Origin: JBDTSW01 sp963797835
Lineage (GTDB): Bacteria > Actinomycetota > Thermoleophilia > Solirubrobacterales > 70-9
Direction: 5' to 3'
Length of the DNA stretch: 64,000 nucleotides
Assembly: GCA_963797835.1 (NCBI GenBank)
Contig: CAWCRN010000022.1
Location: forward strand, 62,001-126,000
In this document: piece by piece, positions 24,884-33,679 of the stretch
How the letters are laid out: each line of letters starts with the position of its first letter
How positions within the stretch are numbered: the first letter of the stretch is position 1
Made by a program: the position numbers and the translations under genes
The notes under the pieces: model-generated
What the model was told of the DNA's origin: nothing
The model's input: only the letters and a program-made list of their open reading frames with translations
Database searches by the model: none

Positions 24884-25411
24884 TCACTCGGCGGAGCCGT
24901 CGAAGTCCTCGGGCAGGAGGCCCCAGATCTGGTTGTCGATCGCCTCGTCGCCGCGGATGATCGCCTTCTTCAGCAGGCCCTCCTGACGAAACCCGAGCGA
25001 GGTGACGACCTTCTGAGCCGCCTCGTTGGTGGCGGGGATCTCGGCGTGGACACGGTGCGTGCCGAGCTCGTCGAAGGCGTAGACGCAGGCCTGCCGCTCC
25101 GCCGCCCTCGCGACCCCCTTCCCCCAGGCGGAGGGCTCGCCGACCAACACGGCCAGCTCGGGCCCGACGTCGCGGTCGAGCCCGAACAGGGCGACGAAGC
25201 CGACGGCGTCGTCGGAGCCGTCGATCGTGATCGCCCACTTGCGGTCGCGCGAGGTGTCCGTCGCCCGCTCGACCCAGTCCTTCGCGTCCTCGAGGCTGAA
25301 GCCCTCGCGGCGCCCGACCAGGTCCGCCGTCACCTGGTCGTCGTTGAACCAGCGGTGGACCGCCGGGGCGTCGTCCGGGCGGAAGTCGCGAAGCTCGACC
25401 ATCGCGGCCAT
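24884..25411 (-). CDS. GNAT-family N-acetyltransferase (RimJ/RimL-like)
   Basis: A 175-residue acetyltransferase: FRPDDAPAVHRWFND at the N-terminus, ELAVLVGEPSAWGKGVARAAE gives the acetyl-CoA pyrophosphate loop (Q/RxxGxG/A form GKGVA), and ATNEAAQKVVTSLGFRQEG is the typical C-terminal block. This resembles WbdR/PseH-like or RimJ-like enzymes that N-acetylate sugars or proteins. Placed between the initiating sugar transferase and the FemAB-like gene, a nucleotide-sugar acetylation role is attractive but unproven. MAAM has two ATG choices, three codons apart. Confidence 0.82.
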   Translation of the reverse strand: MAAMVELRDFRPDDAPAVHRWFNDDQVTADLVGRREGFSLEDAKDWVERATDTSRDRKWAITIDGSDDAVGFVALFGLDRDVGPELAVLVGEPSAWGKGVARAAERQACVYAFDELGTHRVHAEIPATNEAAQKVVTSLGFRQEGLLKKAIIRGDEAIDNQIWGLLPEDFDGSAE

Positions 25412-25422
25412 GACGCGTGAGG

Positions 25423-26016
25423 CTATCCGTAGAGCCCGTGGCCGGTGAGGAGCAGGCGGGCGGTGCGGGCGAGGATCCGCAGGTCCAGCAGCGCCGAGCG
25501 GTTCTCCACGTACCAGACGTCCAGCTCGATTCGCTCCTCCCAGGGGATGCCCGCGCGGCCGTTCACCTGGGCCCAGCCGGTGATCCCCGGCCTCACCTCC
25601 AGGCGCCGGCGCTGCCGCGGCGTGTACTGCTCCACCTGGGCCTCCAGGGTGGGGCGGGGGCCGACGATCGCAAGGTCGCCCCGCAGGACGTTGATCAGGT
25701 TCGGCAGCTCGTCCAGGGAGAACCGCCGCAGGAACGAGCCGACGCGGGTCACCCGCGGATCGCCCTCGAGCACGGGCGTGCCCACGCCCACGGGGTCGGC
25801 GCCGGGGTGCATCGTGCGGAGCTTCAGCAGCTCGAACGGCTCGCCGCGGAGGCCCGCGCGGCGCTGGCGGTAGATCACGGGCCCGCGAGAGTCGAGCTTG
25901 ATCGCGACCGCGGCCAGCAGGAGCACCGGCGATAGCAGCACCAGCCCCGCAGTCGCGATCGCGACGTCAACGGCGCGGGGAAGCCCCGCGCGCGCCGGCG
26001 CCTGGTCCGCGCTCAT
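25423..26016 (-). CDS. Initiating sugar-phosphate transferase (bacterial sugar transferase, PglC/WcaJ type)
   Basis: A 197-residue monotopic enzyme. It has one N-terminal membrane segment (VDVAIATAGLVLLSPVLLLAAVAI), the basic RQRRAGLRGEPFELLKLRTM loop, SLDELPNLINVLRGDLAIVGPRP with the catalytic Asp-Glu pair, and the closing YTPRQRRRLEVRPGITGWAQVNGR. It transfers a sugar-1-phosphate from a UDP-sugar to undecaprenyl phosphate, the first step of polysaccharide assembly. The short form without the extra N-terminal domain equals the PglC type. ATG overlaps the stop of the glycosyltransferase gene (ATGA), so it is coupled to it. Confidence 0.9.
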   Translation of the reverse strand: MSADQAPARAGLPRAVDVAIATAGLVLLSPVLLLAAVAIKLDSRGPVIYRQRRAGLRGEPFELLKLRTMHPGADPVGVGTPVLEGDPRVTRVGSFLRRFSLDELPNLINVLRGDLAIVGPRPTLEAQVEQYTPRQRRRLEVRPGITGWAQVNGRAGIPWEERIELDVWYVENRSALLDLRILARTARLLLTGHGLYG

Positions 26017-27155
26017 CTGGTCCCCTCCACGCTCTCCCAGGTCCGCGGCACGCCGCGGCGAACGAGGTCCCAGAGCCCGGCGGCGCTGGCGAGCGTCACC
26101 GCCGCGTAGTAGCGGGCGATCAGGAGCGGGCGCAGCGGCAGCGCCCGCCCCAACAGCGCGGCGGCGATCAGGGCGAGCTGGGCGCCCATGGTGACGGCGT
26201 AGATCGTGCCCTCCCCGAGCAGGGCGATGTTTGTGCCCAGCGCCACGAGGTGCAGGATCGGCGTCGCGTAGCGCAGCAGGCGGTGCGAGTAGATCTCCAG
26301 CGCGTAGAGCGGACGGTAGCCGCGGGGGGAGAGCAGGCCCGTGTTCAGGATCGTGTTCCAGGCGCCGGTCATCATCCGCCGCTTGCGCGTGAACTCGCCC
26401 TCGATCGTCGGCGCCATCGGCTCGGTCGCTCGCGCCTCGGGCTCGTACAGGGCTCGCCAGCCGCGCTTCGCGAGCTCGAACGGGAACGAGATGTCCTGGC
26501 CGCGACCGGGTTCGAGCGGGATGTAGGCCTCGTGGCGGACGGCATTGATCGCACCGTTGCCGGCGGTGATCCCGCCAAGGCTCGACTCCATCCGGCGCAC
26601 CGCCATCTCGTAGCGCCAGTACAGCCCCTCCTCGTTGGCGGCGCCACTGGGGGCGGTGAAGGCCACCTGCCCGCAGACGTAGCCGACGCCATCGGCGGCG
26701 AGGCTGTCGACCAGGCGGCGCAGCGCGTCGGGCTCCCAGCGGGCGTTGGCGTCGGCGAACGCCAGCACCTGGGCGTCCGAGCCCGCGACCGCCGCGTTCA
26801 GGGCCGCCACCTTGCCTCCGCGCTCGAGCTCGAGCACCCGGTCGGCGCCCGCCTCCCGCGCCCGTTCGGCGGTGCCATCGGTGCACCCGTCGCAGGCGAC
26901 CACCAGCTCCAACCGCTCGCGCGGATAGTCCAGGGCGAGCGCGTTCGCGACCCAGCCGCCGATCACGTCCGCCTCGTCGTGCGCGGCGACGATCAGGCTG
27001 ACGCGGGGCTCCCCCTCCCCGCCGAACGTCCCATGGGGGAGTGTGCGGGGCGTTCGGCGCAGCGCCGAGAGCGCGGCGAGCAGCAGCGGGTAGCCGACGT
27101 GCGTGTAGACGAGCAGGCCCACGGAGGCCCAGAAGGCGATCTCTAGTGCCTGCAT
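26013..27155 (-). CDS. Membrane glycosyltransferase, family 2 (cellulose-synthase-like)
   Basis: A 380-residue protein with one N-terminal helix and three or four C-terminal helices around a GT-A domain. The catalytic part holds SLIVAAHDEADVIGGWVANAL, VVACDGCTDGT, FADANARWEPDAL (DxD region) and DISFPFELAKRGWRALYEPEA, with RKRRMM in the position of the usual QxxRW. It likely polymerises or adds a sugar at the cytoplasmic face. It is followed by the initiating transferase with a 4-base overlap and preceded by the GT4 gene after 10 bases. Confidence 0.86.
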   Translation of the reverse strand: MQALEIAFWASVGLLVYTHVGYPLLLAALSALRRTPRTLPHGTFGGEGEPRVSLIVAAHDEADVIGGWVANALALDYPRERLELVVACDGCTDGTAERAREAGADRVLELERGGKVAALNAAVAGSDAQVLAFADANARWEPDALRRLVDSLAADGVGYVCGQVAFTAPSGAANEEGLYWRYEMAVRRMESSLGGITAGNGAINAVRHEAYIPLEPGRGQDISFPFELAKRGWRALYEPEARATEPMAPTIEGEFTRKRRMMTGAWNTILNTGLLSPRGYRPLYALEIYSHRLLRYATPILHLVALGTNIALLGEGTIYAVTMGAQLALIAAALLGRALPLRPLLIARYYAAVTLASAAGLWDLVRRGVPRTWESVEGTR

Positions 27156-27165
27156 GAGCAGGCGA

Positions 27166-28288
27166 TTATGGCCGCAGCAGGCCTTCGTACAGGGCGATGT
27201 GCTGCGCCGCGATCCGATCCCACGAGTACGGGCCCGCCGCCGCAGCCACCGCGGCGGCGCCCAGCGCCTCGCGCTCGGAGGGGTCGCCGAGCAGCTCCAC
27301 GAGGGCCGACGCGAGGGCGTCGGCGTCGCCTGACTCGAACAGCCGACCCGCGCCCAGTGCCGCGACCTCGGGGAACCCGCCGACGTCGCTCATCAGCACC
27401 GCGTTGCCGAACGCGAGCGCGGTGTACAGCACACCGGACTGCTCGGCGTCACGGTGCGGGAGCACCACGAGGTCCGCGCGGCGAAACAGCGCCGGGACCT
27501 CTGCGTCGGCGACGAACCTGGGGACGAACCGGACGGTCGCCTCGCAACGGCGGGCCATCTCCTCCAGCTCCGAGACGCCCGTCTCGAACGGGCGGCCCAC
27601 CACCCACAGCTCGGCGCCGTGAACCTCGCGGAATGCCTCGAGCAGCAGCTCGATCCCCTTGTAGGGGCGCAGGAGGCCGAAGAACAGCACCACCGGCCCC
27701 TCCACGGCCGCGAGCTCCGGCGGCAGGGGCGTCTCCTCGGGCAGGCGCGTGAGGTAGTCGAGCGGGCCGTGCGGGATCACGTGGACGCGCTCCGGATCGA
27801 TCCCCGCCTCGTCACGGAGCACGTTGGCCCCGTATTCCGAGAGCGCGACGAGCGCGTCCATGCGCCTGAGCAGGCGGCGATAGGGCTCCGCATGCCCCTC
27901 GCGCCAGGCGGCCGCGCGGAGCAGCCCATGGGGCGTCTGGACCAGTGGCCGGCCGCGCGGGAGCAGCCTGGCGTCGAGGCCGGGAACCGAGAGCCATTGA
28001 AAGTGGATGAGATCGGCGGCGCGGGAGCCCCGGCCCCGGTAGCGCAGCATGTCGACGAGGTGCTCGCCCGCGCGCACGGCCCGCCGGGCGCCGCCCACCG
28101 CGCGCCAGCCCGGCGGAGCGGCGGTAGAACGACGGCGTCACCGAATAGCCCTCTGCCGGGGGCACCGGTCCGTGTGCGAACTCGGTCGTGACCAGCTCCA
28201 CCTCCGCCCCGGCGCGCGCGAGGGCCGCGCTGAGGGAGCGGTCGTAGGGCGGCGTGTAGGCCGGCGGATCGACGATCTGGACGTGCAT
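27166..28288 (-). CDS. Glycosyltransferase, family 4 (GT-B), frameshifted
   Basis: N-terminal residues (MHVQIVDPPAYTPPYDRSLSAALARAGAEVELVT) lie in one frame and the rest in another; the switch is near 28107-28112, where GGG for GG adds one base. The C-terminal GT-B half contains HVIPHGPLDYL, VVLFFGLLRPYKGIELLLEAF and ADLVVLPHRDAEQSGVLYTALAFGNAVLMSDVGG, the donor site with the E-x7-E-like pattern. Repaired length about 373. It is head-to-head with the plus-strand glycosyltransferase: their start codons are within 20 bases. Confidence 0.82.
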
Positions 28289-28304
28289 GGGCGACGATTC
28301 TCCC

Positions 28305-29279
28305 GTGAAGCTCAGCTACTGCGTCGTCAACACCAGCGGGCGCGAGGACCTGCTCGCCTGTCTGGACGCCATCCGCGCGACCCATCCGGAGGGCACAGAC
28401 GGCGAGGTCCTGGTCCTCGACAACGCCTCCGACGACGGCTCGCCCGAGGCCGTCCGCGGCTGGGTCAACGCCGCCGGCGCCTTCGGCGAGCAGGTGCGCC
28501 TGATCGAGCGCGACCGCCGCGCGGGCAAGGCCGAGAACGACACCCTGCTGCTGCGCGAGGCCGCCGGCGAGCTGTGCCTGCTGCTCAACGAGGACTCCGA
28601 GCTTCGCCCCGGGGCGGTCGAGGCGCTGATCGGCACCCTCGACGCCAACCCGCAGGCCGCGGCCGCCGGCGCCCGCCTCCTCAGCCCTGACGGACAGCGG
28701 CTCGCCTGCGCCTGGCGCCTCCCCGGCCTGGGCAGCTCGCTGGCACAGGCGCTCTTCCTCCACCGCCTCGTCGTCACGCAGAGCGCCGGCGACGAGACCC
28801 GCGAGGCCGGCTGGGTGCAGTCCTCGGCGATGCTGGTCCGCCGTGACGCCGCGGCCGGCGTCGACTACCTCGACCCCCGCTTCTTCGTCTACTCCGACGA
28901 GACCGACTTCGCCAAGCGCCTGCGCGACGCCGGCTGGACGATCCTGTTCGTGCCCGCGGCCGAGGCCGTCCACCACGAGCAGCTCGCGACCGACCGCTCG
29001 GCCGGCTCCCGCCGCGTCACCGAGTTCCACCGCGGCCGCGACACCTACATGCGAAAGCACCACGGACGCATCGCGGCCGCGATCGCCCGCGCGCTCTCGG
29101 CCTGGAGCTACGTCCCGCGCGCCCTGGCCGCCCTCGTCCTACCCGGCCACTCGGCCGGCTGGTACTGGCTCCACGCCCGCCGCGCCCTGCGGCCGTGGCA
29201 GGGCGAGGGCCTCGCCGAGGCGGCAGAGGCCTACAACCGCCGCCTCGCCCAACGGGGTCAGACCCCCAGCACCCCGTAG
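28305..29279 (+). CDS. Glycosyltransferase, family 2 (rhamnosyltransferase-like)
   Basis: A soluble 324-residue GT-A enzyme: LSYCVVNTSGREDLLACLDAI, VLVLDNASDDGSPEAV, LCLLLNEDSELRPGA (acidic metal site) and FFVYSDETDFAKRLRDAGW. This is the WbbL-like group that adds rhamnose or similar sugars. The GTG at 28305 was chosen over the ATG at 28287, which overlaps the ATG of the divergent gene. Its last codons run into the first copy of a palindromic repeat, so the C-terminus (QRGQTPSTP) is partly repeat-encoded. Confidence 0.85.
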   Translation: MKLSYCVVNTSGREDLLACLDAIRATHPEGTDGEVLVLDNASDDGSPEAVRGWVNAAGAFGEQVRLIERDRRAGKAENDTLLLREAAGELCLLLNEDSELRPGAVEALIGTLDANPQAAAAGARLLSPDGQRLACAWRLPGLGSSLAQALFLHRLVVTQSAGDETREAGWVQSSAMLVRRDAAAGVDYLDPRFFVYSDETDFAKRLRDAGWTILFVPAAEAVHHEQLATDRSAGSRRVTEFHRGRDTYMRKHHGRIAAAIARALSAWSYVPRALAALVLPGHSAGWYWLHARRALRPWQGEGLAEAAEAYNRRLAQRGQTPSTP

Positions 29280-29372
29280 CGGGGTCAGACCCCGTTCACG
29301 GAAGTGTGACTTTCATGCCTGAGAGGCCTTCGCGGGTCTGACCCCCGGCGGGTCGTCGCGGGGTCTGACCCC
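29254..29372. repeat. Four copies of the palindromic repeat GGGGTCAGACCCC, two in each orientation
   Basis: GGGGTCAGACCCC occurs at 29254-29266 and 29281-29293. Its reverse complement form occurs at 29334-29344 (GGGTCTGACCC, short) and 29360-29372 (GGGGTCTGACCCC). The two orientations face each other across 40 bases between two convergent genes. A matching pair lies at 52425-52469. Each copy can fold, and opposite copies can pair with each other into a long hairpin. It might act as a bidirectional terminator or be a REP-like dispersed element. Confidence 0.75.
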
Positions 29373-29398
29373 GCTAGAGGGACGTTGACGGGGCTGGG

Positions 29399-30964
29399 CT
29401 AGAAGCTGCGGTCGGAGTCACGCGAGGCCTGCTCGAACGTCTCGGGCACGGCGCCCGCATGGGGATCCTCATCCAGTTCCCGCTCAGTGCCCCGTGAAGC
29501 GCTCCGCAGCTCGCCCAGGCGCGAGCTGATCGCCCCCGGCTCCATCCACCGCCGCACCTCCACCCGCTCCTCGCGGGAGAGGAACCCCGCCACGAACAGC
29601 ACCACCGGGAACGCCAACCAGGCCAAGAGCCGCAGCGCGAACCCGTCCACCCCATCGGTCGGCAGCAGCAGGTCACCGCCCGCGATCAGCGCCGCGGAGA
29701 CCGCGAGCACGAGCCCCAGCCGCCGCCACTCGTACGGGACGTGGAACAGCCGCTGGCTGAACACGTACATCAGCACCACCACGACGACGTAGGAGACCAC
29801 CAGCGCGATCGCGGCGCCCACGATCCCCTCCTCGGGCACCAGCCAGAGGTTGAGCGCGATGTTGACCACCACGGCCGCCGCGGTCGCCGGCAGGCCGAAC
29901 TCGGTCCGACCGGTGCGCCCGAGCACGACGACCATCGCCAGGTAGATCGCGTAGAGCGCGATCCCCGCCGCGATCGGTCCGATCACCTCGTAGGCGGCGA
30001 AGAACTCGTCGGCGGCCAACACCCGCACCAGCCAGCGCGCCTCGAGCCACAGCCCGACCACGGCGAACGCCAGTACCGCCGAGAACCACGTGACCAGGAG
30101 GGCGTAGGCGTTGCGCGCCTCGTCGTCGTCGCGGATCGAGTACGCGAGCGGCGGGAACGCGAGCTGGAACCCACGCGCCAGCACCTGGAGCCCGTTCGCG
30201 AACTTGACCGCCAGCGCGTAGAGCCCGGCCTCGGCGAGGCCGGCGAGGCGGACGATGATGATCCGGTCGATGAAGTTGAGCGAGTAGAGCGTCAGCTCGG
30301 CCGGCATCGTCGGCAGCCCGAACCGGACCATCCGCCGCAGGAGGAGCACGTCGGGTACGAGGCTGAGCCGGCGCCGCTCCTTCCACAGGAGGTAGGCGAG
30401 GAAGAACACGCCGGTGCCGAACGTCCCCAGCAGGATCCCGTCGGCCCCCATGTCCTCGACGACCACCAGGTAGACGGTGAACGGGATCGTCACCAGGACG
30501 TTGATCACGGTGATCGAGAAGTAGGCACGCGCCCGCTCGTCGAGGCGGAGCAGCGTGAGCGCGAACTCCCAGAGCGTCAGGGTCCAGAGGCCGAGGATCG
30601 CCAGGCGCGCCAGCCCGGCATCGGGCTCCTCGAGGAGCGCCTCCGAGATCGGCTCGGCGAAGGCGAGGGCGATCGCGGCCGCGATGGTCGTCGTCCACGC
30701 CAGCGAGGCGAAGCCCGTGGCCACGACGCGCTCGGGCCGCTCGCCGGCCAGGTAGTAGAAGCGCAGGATCGCCTCGATCACGCCGAAGCGGATCACGATC
30801 GACGCGGCGATCACCGATGCCAGCATCACCTCGGCGGCGCCGTAATCGGCCGGCGTCAGATACGCCGTGTAGATCGGCAGCAGGAAGACCGCGATCAGCT
30901 TCGAGACGACGCTCGAGGCCGTGTACGCCGCGCCCGTCGTCGCCAGCCGCCGCAGGTAGGTCAT
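29399..30964 (-). CDS. Polysaccharide flippase (Wzx/MurJ-like, PST/MOP family)
   Basis: A 521-residue membrane protein with about 14 helices. The start TTGAAYTASSVVSKLIAVFLLPIYTAYLTPADYG is the standard opening of Wzx-type flippases, and FGLPTMPAELTLYSLNFIDRIII recurs in the second half. It should flip lipid-linked oligosaccharide across the membrane. ATG 30964 was chosen on homology; the frame is open for 59 more codons that overlap the upstream gene. The last 60 residues are a charged cytosolic tail. It follows the O-antigen-ligase gene by 8 bases. Confidence 0.87.
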   Translation of the reverse strand: MTYLRRLATTGAAYTASSVVSKLIAVFLLPIYTAYLTPADYGAAEVMLASVIAASIVIRFGVIEAILRFYYLAGERPERVVATGFASLAWTTTIAAAIALAFAEPISEALLEEPDAGLARLAILGLWTLTLWEFALTLLRLDERARAYFSITVINVLVTIPFTVYLVVVEDMGADGILLGTFGTGVFFLAYLLWKERRRLSLVPDVLLLRRMVRFGLPTMPAELTLYSLNFIDRIIIVRLAGLAEAGLYALAVKFANGLQVLARGFQLAFPPLAYSIRDDDEARNAYALLVTWFSAVLAFAVVGLWLEARWLVRVLAADEFFAAYEVIGPIAAGIALYAIYLAMVVVLGRTGRTEFGLPATAAAVVVNIALNLWLVPEEGIVGAAIALVVSYVVVVVLMYVFSQRLFHVPYEWRRLGLVLAVSAALIAGGDLLLPTDGVDGFALRLLAWLAFPVVLFVAGFLSREERVEVRRWMEPGAISSRLGELRSASRGTERELDEDPHAGAVPETFEQASRDSDRSF

Positions 30965-30972
30965 CAGCCCAG

Positions 30973-32418
30973 TCAGCCCTCGAGCCGGCGCAGCCCGACC
31001 GCCACGCCCAGGACGGCCCAGGTCGCCGGGTCGGTGAGGAAGCTCGCGTAGCCCAGGCTGTGAACCATCAGCGCCACCGCGGCCGCCGCCGCGGCGGCGC
31101 GGCCCGGCGAGGACGTCACCCCCGATCCGAACAGGGTCCACAGCATCGCCACGAGCAGGCCCACGTAGACCAGCACGCCGGGGATCCCCTGCTCGGCCGC
31201 CACGTTGATCGGCTCGGAGTGCGAGGCCGTGGTCTTCGTCTCACGGACCTCGTCGAAGAACGCGCGACCGAAGGCCCCCGAGCCCCAGCCGATGATCGGC
31301 TCTTCCTCGATCAGGTCGAAGCCCCCCTCGAGGAGTGCGCTGCGCCCGCTGGTCTCCTCGTCGAGGCCGCGAATGGGCCCGAGGTCGGAACGGTCGGCTC
31401 CGCCGGTGGTGGCGAAGACGATGCCGGTGAGGAGCACGGCCGCTCCGGCCAGCAGGCCTCCGCGCAGCCCGTAGCGCAGCACCGCCAGCACGCCCATGCC
31501 GGCGAGCAGCGCCGCCACGCTGGTGATCGAGTAGCTGAGCGCCAGGCCGGCCAGCATCAGCACTCCAGCGGCGGTGGCGAGCGCCGCCAGCCGGGCCCCG
31601 CGCGACCAGGCGATCGCCGCGCCCAGCGCGATCACGCCCAGCGCCAGGTACCGCCCCAGCACGTTCGGGTCGAAGAACAGCGAGTTGACGCGGAAGGCGG
31701 GCTTGAGCTGGTTCGAGTCGAGGAGCTCCTTGTTCAGGAACAGGTCGCGGGCCGCGTACTGGTAGAGGGCGACCAGAGCGACCCCCGCCCCGACGATCCC
31801 GATCGCGACGATGGCCGCGGTCAGGTTGGTGCGGGTCCCATCGGACCTCGGTGAGCTGCGTGAAGAGGATCGCGAAGGGGACGAGGAAGAACCCGGCGTT
31901 CTCCACCGCGTTCGAGAAGTCCTCGCTGTAGATGGACTGGATCGCGTAGAGGACGAGCGTCGCCGCGAGCGCTCGCCGCAGCCACACCACGGCCGGCGAC
32001 TTCCTCGCCCGGCTCTGACGGTGCGCTCGCTGCCCAGCCCGGCGACGAACGCCGACGCGATCACCAGGTAGAGGGGGACCAGGAGGTTCGAGGTCTCGCC
32101 CCCGATCTGGAGCGGCACCCGCAGCGCCAGCGCTCCGAAGACGAGCACCGGCAGAGCCCACTCGAACCGCCGCACGATGGCCGCGCCGACGCCGACGGCG
32201 GCCACCAGTCCCACGACCGCCGTCGCGATCAACGCCGGGCTGTCGCGGGCCTCCACCACCTGCGAGTCGTCCCAGACGTCGCCCAGCACGAGCAGCGGCG
32301 CGGCGACCAGGGCGACGCCCACCGCGACCGGCTGCCAGCGGGCGCGGGGAGCGATGATCGCGGCCGCCGCGGCGCCGCACGCGAGGAGCATCCCGACGAC
32401 TCCGAGGACGTCCGACAT
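30973..32418 (-). CDS. O-antigen ligase/polymerase-like membrane protein, with a compensated double frameshift
   Basis: About 12 membrane helices and the Wzy_C-like periplasmic loop (RVNSLFFDPNVLGRYLALG, GFDLIEEEPIIGWGSGAFGRAFFDE, HSEPINVAAEQGIPGVLVYVGLL) identify an O-antigen ligase/polymerase. Between about 32020 and 31845 the correct protein is in another frame (AVVWLRRALAATLVLYAIQS, NAVENAGFFLVPFAILF). One frame break precedes it and a second one restores the original frame. The ATG at 32418 overlaps the upstream stop (TGATG). It would join repeat units or ligate glycan to a carrier. Confidence 0.82.
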   Translation of the reverse strand: MSDVLGVVGMLLACGAAAAAIIAPRARWQPVAVGVALVAAPLLVLGDVWDDSQVVEARDSPALIATAVVGLVAAVGVGAAIVRRFEWALPVLVFGALALRVPLQIGGETSNLLVPLYLVIASAFVAGLGSERTVRAGRGSRRPWCGCGERSRRRSSSTRSSPSTARTSRTRWRTPGSSSSPSRSSSRSSPRSDGTRTNLTAAIVAIGIVGAGVALVALYQYAARDLFLNKELLDSNQLKPAFRVNSLFFDPNVLGRYLALGVIALGAAIAWSRGARLAALATAAGVLMLAGLALSYSITSVAALLAGMGVLAVLRYGLRGGLLAGAAVLLTGIVFATTGGADRSDLGPIRGLDEETSGRSALLEGGFDLIEEEPIIGWGSGAFGRAFFDEVRETKTTASHSEPINVAAEQGIPGVLVYVGLLVAMLWTLFGSGVTSSPGRAAAAAAAVALMVHSLGYASFLTDPATWAVLGVAVGLRRLEG

Positions 32419-32873
32419 CACCCGCCCTCCCCGTCCTGGGTCCGCTCCGGCTCCTGCGGCGGCGGGCGCAGCAGGTCCATGCGCTTGGGGAAGACCATGT
32501 CGCGGCCGCTCTCGGGGAGGACCACCCGCAGGCGGTAGCGCCCGACTGGAGCCGGGTCACCCTCGTCGGTGGTGGCGTCCCACAGGTAGGTGACGGGCTC
32601 GCCCTCCGTGAGCGCCACGTCCTCGTCCAGCGTCTTCACCAGCACCAGGTCCCGCCCGACGATGTAGACCTCGGCGTGCGGGTCGCTCTCGCGGACGAAG
32701 AACTGGATCTCGGCCTTGTCGCGGACCCCGTCCCCGTTGGGCGTGATCACGTCCGGCAGACGCAGGACCTCGAGCACGAGCTCCGGCGACCGCGAGCCCA
32801 CCACCAGCACCGTGGCCGCCAGCGCCGCCGCGAACAGGGCTATGAAGAGGGCCGTTGCCCGCGACGGCCTCAT
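32418..32873 (-). CDS. Membrane-anchored FlgD/Ig-like domain protein
   Basis: A 151-residue protein with one N-terminal helix (ATALFIALFAAALAATVLVVG) and an extracellular Ig-like domain. LPDVITPNGDGVRDKAEIQFFV at residues 39-60 is the start of a FlgD-type repeat as seen in secreted and gliding-associated proteins, and YLWDATTDEGDPAPVGRYRLRV is its end. It is not a flagellar gene here; no other flagellar genes are present. Coupled to the polymerase gene by TGATG, it may be an accessory of the export machinery. Function unknown. Confidence 0.65.
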   Translation of the reverse strand: MRPSRATALFIALFAAALAATVLVVGSRSPELVLEVLRLPDVITPNGDGVRDKAEIQFFVRESDPHAEVYIVGRDLVLVKTLDEDVALTEGEPVTYLWDATTDEGDPAPVGRYRLRVVLPESGRDMVFPKRMDLLRPPPQEPERTQDGEGG

Positions 32874-32881
32874 TGACGCCG

Positions 32882-33670
32882 CTAGTTGCCCGCGCCGGGG
32901 TCCGACCCGGCCCTGTCCTGACCCGCGATGACGACGAGGTCGGCCCCGTCGGCTAGGCGCTGCGCCTGGCGGTCGATCGGCTGGACGGGGACCGCGCCGA
33001 GCTTCGCCGAGAGGCGGCGCGCGGCCCGCTCGGAGCCGGGCTCGAACAGGACGACCGTCTGATCAACCGGCTCCGGAAAGGTCGTAACGGCCCCCAGCGC
33101 GAAGTCGTTCGCCTTGACGTCGTCCCCCACCTTCGCGCCGAGGCCGGGGACGGTCGTCCCGTTCAGGACCGCCACCGAAACGCCGGACGTGTCCACCCGG
33201 GCCGCCTTCGGCGCGCCCTCGTCGGTCTCCAGCAGGAGCTGGGAGCCGAAGATCCCGCCCACGGCGAGCAGGACCGCGCCCGCGGCGATCGCGGCAAGCC
33301 ACTTGGGCTGAGTGACTCGATCGCGGAACCGGCGCCACCTTGGGTGCGGCAGGAGCGCCGCCCGCTCCATCGTCACCCGCTCCAACGCCGGGCGCTCGCT
33401 CGTCACGCGCGCCGCGGCGCCGCTGGGCTCCGTGACCTCCGCGGGCTGCTCGCCCGTCAGCCGCTCCAGCTCTGCCTCGGCGCGATCGAGGATCTGCTCG
33501 CTCGAGGCGGTGTCGGCGACCGGATGCTCGGGCTCGCGGTCCATCCAGTCGACCAGGCGCTTCAGGTCGCGCCGCTGGGAGAAATAGAGGGGCAGGAGGA
33601 GGACGATCCCGATGCCCGCCGCGATCGCGATCAGCGCCCCGGCCTGGTCGACTACGTCGGTGATCTCCAT
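32882..33670 (-). CDS. Two-helix membrane protein with C-terminal LytR_C domain
   Basis: A 262-residue protein. An N-terminal helix (LIAIAAGIGIVLLLPLYF), a charged cytosolic segment, a second helix (LAAIAAGAVLLAVGGIFG), then the extracellular LytR_C domain: VSVAVLNGTTVPGLGAKVGDDVKAN, TVVLFEPGSERAARRLSAKLG. The LytR-CpsA-Psr catalytic domain normally found with LytR_C is absent. It is a tandem paralogue of the next upstream gene. Likely a partner in attaching glycan to the wall, by inference from the locus. Confidence 0.75.
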   Translation of the reverse strand: MEITDVVDQAGALIAIAAGIGIVLLLPLYFSQRRDLKRLVDWMDREPEHPVADTASSEQILDRAEAELERLTGEQPAEVTEPSGAAARVTSERPALERVTMERAALLPHPRWRRFRDRVTQPKWLAAIAAGAVLLAVGGIFGSQLLLETDEGAPKAARVDTSGVSVAVLNGTTVPGLGAKVGDDVKANDFALGAVTTFPEPVDQTVVLFEPGSERAARRLSAKLGAVPVQPIDRQAQRLADGADLVVIAGQDRAGSDPGAGN

Positions 33671-33679
33671 GTCGATCGG

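Noticed and set aside
32418..32873. Flagellar hook-capping gene flgD
   Set aside because: Only the Ig-like repeat is shared; size, membrane anchor and lack of any other flagellar gene argue against it.
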